Shown in pieces: positions 1-6,289 of a stretch of DNA of 9,826 nucleotides (the stretch's first letter is position 1; every line of letters starts with the position of its first letter). The position numbers and the translations under genes were made by a program. The stretch is from Croceibacterium_A sp044506565 (GTDB taxonomy: Bacteria; Pseudomonadota; Alphaproteobacteria; Sphingomonadales; Sphingomonadaceae): assembly GCA_044506565.1 (NCBI GenBank), contig JBIQKN010000089.1:1-9826 (forward strand), in the 5' to 3' direction. A model generated the notes under the pieces. It worked only from the letters and a program-made list of their open reading frames with translations. It had not been told where the DNA came from and made no database searches.

Positions 1-590
1 ACGAAGTTGGCGATCAGCTTGCCGCCGTCGGGCGTGTGCACGACCTCGGGGTGGAACTGGGTACCGTAATACTGCCGTTCCTCGTCGGCGATCACTGCGA
101 AAGGCGCGCCGTCGCTGGTGGCGACGATGCGGAAGCCGGGGGCGAAGCGGGTCACCTTGTCGCCGTGGCTCATCCACACCTGGTGCCGTTCGCCGACCTG
201 CCACAGCCCGTCGAATAGCTTGCAGTCCTCGGTCACGGTCAGGAACGCGCGGCCGAACTCGCCGCCCTCCCCGGTCTCGTGCCCGGGGCGGACTTCGCCG
301 CCGAGCTGGTGGGTCATGACCTGCTGGCCGTAGCAGATTCCGAGGATCGGCAACCCGCTGTCGAATAGAATCTGCGGGGCGCGCGGGCTGCCTTCCTCGG
401 GCACCCCGGCGGGCGAGCCCGAGAGGATGATGCCCTTGGGCCTGAGCCGTTCGAACGCGGCCGCGGCCTGCGTGAACGGAGCGATCTCCGAATAGACCCC
501 GGCCTCGCGCACGCGGCGGGCGATCAGCTGGGTTACCTGGCTGCCGAAGTCGACGATCAGGATCGAGTCGGGAAGGTGGCTGGCGTCCAT
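1..590 (-). CDS. guaA: GMP synthase (glutamine-hydrolysing), N-terminal amidotransferase part; runs off the left edge
   Basis: GuaA converts XMP to GMP in the cytoplasm using ATP and glutamine. Only the first 196 codons lie in the window, covering the class I glutamine amidotransferase (GATase) domain; the ATP-pyrophosphatase and dimerisation domains lie beyond base 1. Translating the minus strand from ATG at 590 gives MDASHLPDSILIVDFGSQVT, the usual GuaA opening. The nucleophile-elbow motif GICYGQQ puts the catalytic Cys at residue 86. FHPEVVHT supplies the catalytic His180 and Glu182, close to the E. coli C86/H181/E183 spacing. The glycine-rich SGSPAGV loop lies near residues 57-63. No strong Shine-Dalgarno sequence precedes the ATG, but the start agrees with the family. 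The gene is divergent from the exported protein gene beginning at 774. The reading frame is open throughout with no sign of damage. Confidence 0.96.
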   Translation of the reverse strand, partial: MDASHLPDSILIVDFGSQVTQLIARRVREAGVYSEIAPFTQAAAAFERLRPKGIILSGSPAGVPEEGSPRAPQILFDSGLPILGICYGQQVMTHQLGGEVRPGHETGEGGEFGRAFLTVTEDCKLFDGLWQVGERHQVWMSHGDKVTRFAPGFRIVATSDGAPFAVIADEERQYYGTQFHPEVVHTPDGGKLIANF

Positions 591-773
591 GGCGGGCGCT
601 TAGGTCGCGCCGGCTTTCCTGTCTAGGCGACCGACCGGGCCGTGCCCAGCGGGTCCGGCCTTCGACGACAAATGCCGCGCCCGATCGGCGCAATTCAGAA
701 AAATTCACAACTTGGGAACGACTTCGCACAGGCCGCGAACCAGGCTCGGCGCGAGACAGCGAGGAGTCTGCCG
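591..773. other. Divergent intergenic region between guaA and the barrel-protein gene
   Basis: This 183-base gap must hold the start signals of two divergently transcribed genes. I found no convincing -35/-10 pair on either strand. A comparatively A-rich stretch at about 691-720 (caattcagaaaaattcacaa and following) stands out from the GC-rich surroundings and is the likeliest promoter area for the rightward gene. A purine-rich GAGGAG at 761-766 serves as the ribosome binding site for the ATG at 774. Confidence 0.4.
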
Positions 774-2246
774 ATGCGCCCGAAGAAAGCCATCGTTCGT
801 GTGAGCCTGCCTGTGATCGCCGTGAGCCTGATCGCCTGGTCCCCGCCGGCCCTGGCGCAGCGGACGGCGGCGGAACGGGCGGTCGAAAGGGAACGGCGGG
901 CTGAAGCCGGACCTGAGCTGGAAGCCGGCAACGTCGCCCGGCAGGCCGAGGCGATCCAGACCGTCGAAGCTCTCCTGCGCCGCGCGGAGGCGGCCCAGCA
1001 GCAAGGCGATTGTCCGGCCTTCGAGGAGGCGATGGCCGAAGTCGCCGAGTGGACCGACTACTTTCTCTATGATGAGGGTGGTCGTTCTCTTGGCCGAAAC
1101 CCCCGCAATATGACGTACGACCAGATCGTCCCAACGCCGACTCAGAACGAGCACGGGGAGTGGCGCGCCCGCCTCGCGGCCGGGGGCTGCCCGCTCCGGT
1201 CCGCCGACGAGGTGCAGGCGGAGGGGAGCGAATGGGTCGTCGGCGGCTCGATCGGCCTCGGCCAGATCCGGCTGCCGCGGGCATTCCAGGGATTCGTCGA
1301 GCGCAACGGCGACGAGGCACCGGCCAACGCCTCGCGGCGCACGAACGACTTCGTCACCTTCAATCCCTTTGTCGGTTTCCTGGTCGGCGGCAGACCGCTG
1401 ATCGTCGAGCTGTCGCACGCCGAGGGCGACAGCGATGGCGCGTTCGACATCGAGCCACTGATCCGTTCCGGCGCCCCGTATGCGGGGCTCTCTCCGGGGC
1501 AGAGCACCGGTTTCAGCGCGTTCGAAGGGCTCAACGGGTACGTCCAATCCGACGTCGTGGTGCAAAGGGTCACGGCCACCTACAACGTCGGCATCGATTT
1601 CTCCCCGGTCCGCGATATCCGCTTTCGCGGCAGCGCGAACCGCGCCGTTCGCGCCCCGAACGCCGGCGAACTGTTCGAGCCATCCCAGTTCGGGCTTGGG
1701 CTCGATGTGTTCACCGAGGTCTCGCGGACCGAGACCGACCACCTGATGGAGGGTGGGATCTCGGGCACGACCGCCGGCGGCTTCAACTTCGATTTCAGCA
1801 ACCTGCGGCAGTTCTCGCTCGAGGAAGTGCGCGCCTCGGTGGGCCTGCTCGGCCGCGTCGGCGGCGAGGTGGCGCCGAACGTCGCGATAGAATTCGCGGC
1901 CGCCGGCGGCCTCTCGCACAGCTGGCGCGACTTCGATCTCGTCGAGATCAACACGATCAACTTCGGTCCCGACGCACCGGGGTTCACGCACAGCTTCAGC
2001 GAGAGCGACGACGGCTTCGGCACGTTCGCCCGGGGTAGCGCGACGATCGTCATCGACCTGAGCGGCGGCGTGAGCCTGTTCGCGCGGGGCCGGCTCGGCC
2101 TCGATACCAATTCTGTCGCGCCGTTCACCCCGCCCGACGGCGACGCGGTGCTGGCTGGCGAACGCGCCGGGATCGCGACGGATGACATCAGGTTCGGCAG
2201 TCTCGAGCTCGGGCTCGTGCTGAAGTTCGGAGGCCCTGCCCACTGA
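774..2246 (+). CDS. Exported protein of unknown function, probable outer-membrane beta-barrel with helical N-terminal region
   Basis: I do not recognise the family. The frame is open from ATG at 642, but ATG at 774 is preferred: it has GAGGAG at 761-766, and its product begins directly with a signal peptide (basic MRPKK, hydrophobic core, Ala-Leu-Ala-Gln end, cleavage near residue 28-29). This gives 490 residues. Residues 30-90 are Ala/Glu/Arg rich and probably helical or coiled coil. Two cysteines (residues 80 and 139, in DCPAF and GGCPL) could form a periplasmic disulphide. From about residue 155 the sequence alternates hydrophobic and polar residues with many Gly, as in beta-barrels, and strand-like segments continue to LELGLVLKFGG close to the C-terminus, although the last residue is His rather than the usual Phe. 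Residues 277-303 carry DIRFRGSANRAVRAPNAGEL, which resembles a TonB-dependent-receptor signature. There is no obvious TonB box or full plug, and 490 residues is short for a receptor. A perfect hairpin follows 46 bases downstream. Confidence 0.8.
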   Translation: MRPKKAIVRVSLPVIAVSLIAWSPPALAQRTAAERAVERERRAEAGPELEAGNVARQAEAIQTVEALLRRAEAAQQQGDCPAFEEAMAEVAEWTDYFLYDEGGRSLGRNPRNMTYDQIVPTPTQNEHGEWRARLAAGGCPLRSADEVQAEGSEWVVGGSIGLGQIRLPRAFQGFVERNGDEAPANASRRTNDFVTFNPFVGFLVGGRPLIVELSHAEGDSDGAFDIEPLIRSGAPYAGLSPGQSTGFSAFEGLNGYVQSDVVVQRVTATYNVGIDFSPVRDIRFRGSANRAVRAPNAGELFEPSQFGLGLDVFTEVSRTETDHLMEGGISGTTAGGFNFDFSNLRQFSLEEVRASVGLLGRVGGEVAPNVAIEFAAAGGLSHSWRDFDLVEINTINFGPDAPGFTHSFSESDDGFGTFARGSATIVIDLSGGVSLFARGRLGLDTNSVAPFTPPDGDAVLAGERAGIATDDIRFGSLELGLVLKFGGPAH

Positions 2247-2292
2247 CCGTGGCGCGGCGGGTGCCCTGCCGCCTCGTCGCGCCAAACGGCTG

Positions 2293-2331
2293 GAGCAAGC
2301 GCCGTTGCAAAACCTGCAACGGCGCTTGCTC
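2293..2331 (+). terminator. Perfect 17-bp inverted repeat, probable terminator or structured RNA element
   Basis: The left arm at 2293-2309 (GAGCAAGCGCCGTTGCA) and the right arm at 2315-2331 (TGCAACGGCGCTTGCTC) are exact reverse complements around a 5-base loop, AAACC. The hairpin begins 46 bases after the barrel-protein stop and lies upstream of the urcA-family gene. The following bases (TCTTCGCATTT) are only moderately T-rich, so it is not a textbook intrinsic terminator. The minus-strand side lacks a T run as well. It may terminate the barrel-protein transcript, stabilise its 3' end, or be a mobile palindromic repeat. Confidence 0.6.
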
Positions 2332-2355
2332 TCTTCGCATTTGCACAAACTCATG

Positions 2356-2366
2356 GTGCGTCGCAC
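2356..2366. promoter_or_regulatory. Small palindrome in the putative promoter region of the urcA-family gene
   Basis: GTGCG-T-CGCAC is an exact 11-base inverted repeat, seen directly. It lies between a weak -35-like TTGCAC (2341-2346) and a weak -10-like CACAAT (2364-2369), 17 bases apart. The promoter boxes match the sigma70 consensus poorly (3/6 and 4/6). An operator role is speculative. Confidence 0.2.
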
Positions 2367-2436
2367 AATCCAATCGACAGCATAACACCGGATGACCCCC
2401 GAAAGGCGGCCGAACCGAACCATGAGGACAACCGCC

Positions 2437-2751
2437 ATGCGCTACCCGATCGTTGCCGTTCTCGCCGCCGCTCTCGCGAGCGGCCTCGCCACCCCCGCCA
2501 TTGCCGCCGAAGAAGCTGTCGCCGTCACGGTCGACTTCGCCGACCTCGACGTCGCCGACCCGGCCGGCGCCGATGCCCTGACGCAGCGGATCGGCGCCGC
2601 GGTCGACAAGGTCTGCGCCCGCCCCGACCTGCGCAATCTCAAGGCGATGGTCGCCTGGGAAGAGTGCCGGCAGGAAGCGCTCGTCGGCGCCATGGAGCAG
2701 CTCGCGCTGGTCGCTCCCTACGCCGACATCGAGCTGGCCAGCCGCTTCTGA
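2437..2751 (+). CDS. UrcA-family exported small protein
   Basis: The 104-residue product starts with a clear signal peptide (MRYPIVAVLAAALASG, ending ATPAIA before AEEA). The mature part has the pattern I associate with UrcA proteins, a family of small secreted proteins common in sphingomonads and caulobacters with no established biochemical role. That pattern is VTVDFADLDV near the start, then ADALTQRIGAAVDKVC, then a second Cys in EECRQEAL. The two cysteines (about residues 64 and 80) probably form a disulphide in the periplasm. ATG at 2437 is preferred over in-frame ATGs at 2392 and 2422 because AGGA at 2425-2428 is correctly spaced and the signal peptide begins at once. A hairpin precedes the gene, and a possible 27-codon ORF follows after a 22-base gap. 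An alternative is an unrelated exported hypothetical protein with similar spacing. Confidence 0.85.
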   Translation: MRYPIVAVLAAALASGLATPAIAAEEAVAVTVDFADLDVADPAGADALTQRIGAAVDKVCARPDLRNLKAMVAWEECRQEALVGAMEQLALVAPYADIELASRF

Positions 2752-2773
2752 TCGCAGCGACGGAGCCGACCCG

Positions 2774-2857
2774 ATGTTCTCGTTCCTCAAGCGCGCCTTC
2801 CAGGCCTGGGCCGACAGCGCCGGCCGCTATCCGGTGCCGCTCGTCTGGACCTTCTGA
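2774..2857 (+). CDS. Possible 27-residue small protein downstream of the urcA-family gene
   Basis: ATG at 2774 opens a 27-codon frame ending in TGA at 2855-2857. The product begins MFSFLKRAFQAWADSAGRYP and ends VPLVWTF. It has three aromatic residues plus Lys/Arg in its first half (FSFLKRAFQAW), which could form an amphipathic, membrane-associating helix. It begins 22 bases after the urcA-family stop and could share its transcript. The only Shine-Dalgarno candidate is a weak CGGAG at 2761-2765, nine bases before the ATG. I recognise no homologue. The ORF could be chance, but it is followed directly by a terminator-like hairpin, as a last gene would be. Confidence 0.35.
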   Translation: MFSFLKRAFQAWADSAGRYPVPLVWTF

Positions 2858-2890
2858 GCCCGCGCAAGCTGCACCACCAGCCATGACGCG

Positions 2891-2916
2891 ACGGCCGCTC
2901 CGCAAGGGGCGGCCGT
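2891..2916 (+). terminator. Hairpin with GCAA loop between the urcA region and gyrB
   Basis: ACGGCCGCTCC (2891-2901) can pair with GGGGCGGCCGT (2906-2916) around the tetraloop GCAA, with one T-G wobble in 11 pairs. It lies after the possible small ORF and about 85 bases before gyrB, where a terminator for the urcA transcript would be expected. No T run follows on the plus strand, so any intrinsic termination would be weak. Confidence 0.5.
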
Positions 2917-2940
2917 GCTGCGTCGGCCGCGTTTCGGACT

Positions 2941-2995
2941 GGTGCAAAACCGCCCCGCAAACGCTTGGGTTCGCGGGGTGCAAACCCTATATGAT
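2941..2995 (+). promoter_or_regulatory. Putative gyrB promoter region with a direct repeat
   Basis: A -35-like TTGGGT (2965-2970) is followed, 17 bases later, by TATATG (2988-2993); the overlapping TATGAT (2990-2995) matches the -10 consensus at 5 of 6 positions. Transcription starting 6-7 bases downstream would begin at or next to the ATG at 3000. GGTGCAAA occurs twice in the same orientation, at 2941-2948 and 2977-2984, 36 bases apart and flanking the -35. CCCCGC (2953-2958) and GCGGGG (2973-2978) are complementary. The function of these repeats is unknown; regulation of gyrB by supercoiling or a DNA-binding protein is possible but not shown. Confidence 0.4.
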
Positions 2996-2999
2996 CGTC

Positions 3000-5525
3000 A
3001 TGGAAGAGACCCACGGCGAGACCCCCCAGAACACCCCCCGCAAGGGCGAATACGGAGCCGAGAGCATCAAGGTCCTCAAGGGCCTCGATGCGGTGCGCAA
3101 GCGCCCCGGCATGTACATCGGCGACACCGACGACGGATCGGGCCTGCACCACATGGTGTTCGAGGTATCGGACAACGCGATCGACGAGGCGCTCGCCGGG
3201 CATTGCGACCTGGTGCTGATCGAGCTCCACCCCGACGGCTCGGTCTCGGTCGAGGACAACGGCCGCGGCATTCCCACGGGCATTCACCCCGAGGAAGGCG
3301 TCTCGGCGGCCGAGGTCATCATGACCCAGCTCCACGCGGGCGGGAAGTTCGAGAACACCAGCGATGACAACGCCTACAAGGTCTCGGGCGGCCTGCACGG
3401 GGTCGGCGTCTCGGTCGTGAACGCGCTCAGCGAATGGCTCGAGCTGACCATCTGGCGCGACGGCGAGGAGCACTGGATGCGCTTCCGCCACGGCGAGGCC
3501 GAGGCGCCGCTCAAGGTCGTCGGCCCGGCGCCCGAGGGCAAGAAGGGCACCCGGGTAACCTTCCTCGCCTCGACCGAGACGTTCAAGAACGTCACCGAGT
3601 ACGATTTCGAGAAGCTCGAGCACCGCTACCGCGAGCTCGCGTTCCTCAACTCGGGCGTGCGCATCCTGCTGCGCGACCTGCGCCACGACGAGCCGCTCGA
3701 GCACGACCTGTACTACGAGGGCGGCATCGCCGCGTTCGTCAAGTTCCTCGACCGCAACAAACAGCCCCTGGTGCCCGAGCCGATCTCGGTCTCGGCCGAG
3801 AAGGACGGCATCGGTATCGACGTCGCGCTCGAGTGGAACGACAGCTATTACGAGAACGTCCTGTGCTTCACCAACAACATCCCGCAGCGTGACGGCGGCA
3901 CCCACCTCGCCGCGTTCCGCGCGGCGCTGACGCGCACGATCAACAACTACGCCGAGCGCTCGGGCCTGCTGAAGAAGGAAAAGGTCCAGCTCACCGGCGA
4001 GGACATGCGCGAGGGGCTGACCGCGATCGTCAGCGTCAAGCTGCCTGACCCCAAGTTCGGCTCGCAGACCAAGGACAAGCTGGTCAGCTCCGAAGTGCGC
4101 CAGCCGCTCGAGAGCCTGATGGGCGAGAAGATGAGCGAGTGGCTCGAGGAGAATCCGAACGACGCCAAGGCGATCATCCAGAAGATCGTCGACGCCGCCG
4201 CCGCGCGCGAGGCCGCGCGCAAGGCGCGCGAGATGAGCCGCAAGGGCGCAATGAGCGTCGCCAGCCTGCCCGGCAAGCTCAGCGACTGCCGCGAGCGCGA
4301 CCCGGCCAAGTGCGAGCTGTTCCTGGTCGAGGGCGACAGCGCGGGCGGCTCGGCCAAGAGCGGCCGCGACAGCCAGTACCAGGCGATCCTTCCGCTGCGC
4401 GGCAAGATCCTCAACGTCGAGCGCGCGCGATTCGACCGGATCATCAGCTCGAAGGAAGTCGGCACGCTGATCCAGGCAATGGGCACCGGCCTGCGCGACG
4501 AGTTCAACCTCGAGAAGCTGCGCTACCACAAGATCGTCATCATGACCGACGCGGACGTCGACGGCGCGCACATCCGCACGCTGCTGCTGACGTTCTTCCA
4601 CCGGCAGATGCCCGAGATCATCAAGGCCGGGCACTTGTTCATCGCCCAGCCGCCGCTGTTCAAGGTCAGCAAGGGCCGCTCCGAGGTCTACCTCAAGGAC
4701 CAGGCGGCGCTCGACCGCTACCTGGTCGAGGCCGGACTGCAGGGCCGGGTGCTCGAGACCCGCGGCGGCGCGCGCAGCGGGGCCGACCTCGCCGCGCTGG
4801 TCGAGCATGCGCTGAGGATGAAGGCGCTGATGGGCTTCGTCCCGCGCAAGTACGACGGCGCGGTGGTCGAGGCGATGGCGCTCGCGGGCGCGCTCGACCC
4901 GGGGCTCTCGCCCGAGAAGCGGCGCGAGGCGCTCGAGCGCGCGGCGGCACAGCTCCAGCTCGGCGATCCCGAGGCTGCGTGGCGCGCCGAGTTGCGCGCG
5001 GATGGCACGATCGCCTTCGCCCGCGAGTGGCGCGGGGTGACCGATGCGCACCTCGTCGAGGCGGGCTTCGTCGGCAGCGCCGAGGCGCGCAAGCTGCACA
5101 AGCTCGCGCAGGAGCAGGCCGAGGCCTATGCCGCGCCCGCGCGGCTGACCCGCGGCAGCGCCGAGCCGGAGCCCGAGCCCGAACCCGTCGCCGAGGAGGT
5201 CGAGGCCGAGGAGCCGGAGGCGGCGGCGCGCCCGGCGGCCGCGTTCGACGGCGCGATCACCCGCCCGAGCCAGCTGCTCGAGGCGGTGCTGGCGGCCGGC
5301 CGCAAGGGGCTCGCGATCGCGCGCTACAAGGGCCTCGGCGAGATGAACGCCGAGCAGCTGTGGGAGACCACGCTCGACCCCGACAACCGCGTGCTGCTGC
5401 AGGTCAAGGTCGAGGATGCCGACGTCACCGACGAGATCTTCACCCGGCTGATGGGCGACGTGGTCGAACCGCGCCGCGACTTCATCCAGGAGAACGCGCT
5501 CAACGTCGCCAACCTCGACGTGTGA
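3000..5525 (+). CDS. gyrB: DNA gyrase subunit B
   Basis: GyrB is the ATPase subunit of DNA gyrase, which with GyrA introduces negative supercoils. From ATG at 3000 the product has 841 residues. The GHKL ATPase domain shows EVSDNAIDEALAGH (55-68), DNGRGIP (86-92) and GGLHGVGVSVVNALS (130-144). The transducer domain carries the switch-Lys region QTKDKLVSSEVRQ (356-368). The TOPRIM domain has EGDSAGGSAKSGR (444-456), LPLRGKILNVERA (464-476) and the metal-binding TDADVDGAHIRT (516-527). A long insert spans about 560-765 and contains an acidic Pro/Glu segment at 722-740. The end is GLAIARYKGLGEMNAEQLWE through DFIQENALNV, as usual. An in-frame ATG at 2991 would add three residues. The start at 3000 agrees better with the -10 position if the mRNA is leaderless; GGGGTG at 2975-2980 would instead suit 2991. 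The stop overlaps the next gene by GTGA. Confidence 0.98.
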   Translation: MEETHGETPQNTPRKGEYGAESIKVLKGLDAVRKRPGMYIGDTDDGSGLHHMVFEVSDNAIDEALAGHCDLVLIELHPDGSVSVEDNGRGIPTGIHPEEGVSAAEVIMTQLHAGGKFENTSDDNAYKVSGGLHGVGVSVVNALSEWLELTIWRDGEEHWMRFRHGEAEAPLKVVGPAPEGKKGTRVTFLASTETFKNVTEYDFEKLEHRYRELAFLNSGVRILLRDLRHDEPLEHDLYYEGGIAAFVKFLDRNKQPLVPEPISVSAEKDGIGIDVALEWNDSYYENVLCFTNNIPQRDGGTHLAAFRAALTRTINNYAERSGLLKKEKVQLTGEDMREGLTAIVSVKLPDPKFGSQTKDKLVSSEVRQPLESLMGEKMSEWLEENPNDAKAIIQKIVDAAAAREAARKAREMSRKGAMSVASLPGKLSDCRERDPAKCELFLVEGDSAGGSAKSGRDSQYQAILPLRGKILNVERARFDRIISSKEVGTLIQAMGTGLRDEFNLEKLRYHKIVIMTDADVDGAHIRTLLLTFFHRQMPEIIKAGHLFIAQPPLFKVSKGRSEVYLKDQAALDRYLVEAGLQGRVLETRGGARSGADLAALVEHALRMKALMGFVPRKYDGAVVEAMALAGALDPGLSPEKRREALERAAAQLQLGDPEAAWRAELRADGTIAFAREWRGVTDAHLVEAGFVGSAEARKLHKLAQEQAEAYAAPARLTRGSAEPEPEPEPVAEEVEAEEPEAAARPAAAFDGAITRPSQLLEAVLAAGRKGLAIARYKGLGEMNAEQLWETTLDPDNRVLLQVKVEDADVTDEIFTRLMGDVVEPRRDFIQENALNVANLDV

Positions 5526-6283
5526 GCCCGGCCGCTCCCTTTGCCGGGGAGCTGTTCGTCCCGCGCTACGAACCGCTGGAGAGCGGGCCGTGGCGGCTCG
5601 ACGTGGTGCCGTTTGCGATCATGCCCGGCTACTGGAGCGACGCGCAGCCGGTGGCGGACATGGCCGTGCTCCACCGCGACGGGCAGAGCTGGATGTCGAC
5701 CACCCCGTTCGAGTTCGAAAGCCAGGAAATCGGAGTGCGCTGCGCTTCGGGACACGTGCTGATCTTCGGCCTCGGCATGGGCTGGGCGGCCTGCGCGAGC
5801 GCATGCATTCCGGCCGTCGACGCGGTGACCGTGGTCGAGAAGGACCTCGACGTGCTTGCGCTTCACGAGCGACTCGACCTCTTCGCGCAGCTTCCCGCGG
5901 AGGCGCGGACGAAGCTGACGATCGAGCCCGGCGACGCCTACGACTACCGTCCCGATCGCCCGGTCGACCTGCTGATGCCCGACATCTGGCGACCGCTGGT
6001 CAGCGACGGCCGGGTGGACGAGGTCCGCCGCATGCAGGCCAACGTCGGAGCGCGAGCGGTCTATTTCTGGGGCCAGGAGATGGAGATCGCCCGGCACCTC
6101 GCCGCGGCCGCGCGCGAGCCGGACCCCGCGGGAATCGCTGCGACGGTCGCCGAATTCGGCCTGCCCCTGATTGGACCCGGCGACTCCGGCTATGCGGGTA
6201 AGACGCTCGCAGCGGCACGGCGGTGGATGAGGGGGCGATGGCTGTGCGCGGAGGCGCCGCCCTGGGCACAGGGCGGCGCCTGA
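5522..6283 (+). CDS. Spermidine-synthase-like class I SAM-dependent methyltransferase-fold protein
   Basis: The 253-residue product has a Rossmann-type methyltransferase core. VLIFGLGMGWAA (79-90) matches the glycine-rich SAM-binding motif I. The acidic residue ending the next strand is in AVTVVEKD (101-108). GDAYDY (137-142) and VDLLMPDIW (148-156) fill the positions of motifs II and III/IV. The order resembles spermidine-synthase-like proteins, but I cannot say whether it makes polyamines or methylates something; the substrate is unknown. The GTG start at 5522 overlaps the gyrB stop as GTGA and has no clear Shine-Dalgarno of its own, which indicates translational coupling to gyrB. The next internal ATG (5623) would remove the conserved-looking N-terminus. 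The last codons lie inside a 12-bp hairpin ending at the stop codon. The gene converges on the minus-strand membrane-protein gene with a 6-base gap. Confidence 0.8.
   Translation: MSPAAPFAGELFVPRYEPLESGPWRLDVVPFAIMPGYWSDAQPVADMAVLHRDGQSWMSTTPFEFESQEIGVRCASGHVLIFGLGMGWAACASACIPAVDAVTVVEKDLDVLALHERLDLFAQLPAEARTKLTIEPGDAYDYRPDRPVDLLMPDIWRPLVSDGRVDEVRRMQANVGARAVYFWGQEMEIARHLAAAAREPDPAGIAATVAEFGLPLIGPGDSGYAGKTLAAARRWMRGRWLCAEAPPWAQGGA
6253..6280 (+). terminator. GC-rich hairpin embedded in the last codons of the methyltransferase gene
   Basis: GGCGCCGCCCTG (6253-6264) and CAGGGCGGCGCC (6269-6280) are exact reverse complements around the loop GGCA, and the stop codon TGA follows at once. With convergent genes only 6 bases apart, this 12-bp stem could act in both directions as the transcription boundary for the gyrB unit and the opposing gene. 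The tail TGATTCGG is poor in T, so efficiency is uncertain. Confidence 0.5.
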
Positions 6284-6289
6284 TTCGGC

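Noticed and set aside
642..773. 44-codon N-terminal extension of the barrel protein
   Set aside because: It would bury the signal peptide internally and has no ribosome binding site; ATG 774 has GAGGAG upstream.
705..2438. 577-codon open frame antisense to the barrel-protein gene
   Set aside because: The product is Arg/Ala/Asp-rich with no domain pattern, whereas the plus-strand frame has a signal peptide and a well-placed ribosome binding site.
2664..2999. Upstream extension of the gyrB frame through the urcA-family gene
   Set aside because: It overlaps the urcA-family coding sequence and encodes no GyrB-like residues; GyrB homology begins after 3000.
2787..5099. 770-codon open frame antisense to gyrB
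   Set aside because: Lies wholly over gyrB, whose motifs are unmistakable. The antisense product is a low-complexity Leu/Ala/Arg/Asp sequence typical of the mirror frame of GC-rich genes.
4139..5521. Upstream extension of the methyltransferase frame into gyrB
   Set aside because: The extension is an Arg-rich shadow of gyrB in another frame; family-like sequence starts only after the GTG at 5522.
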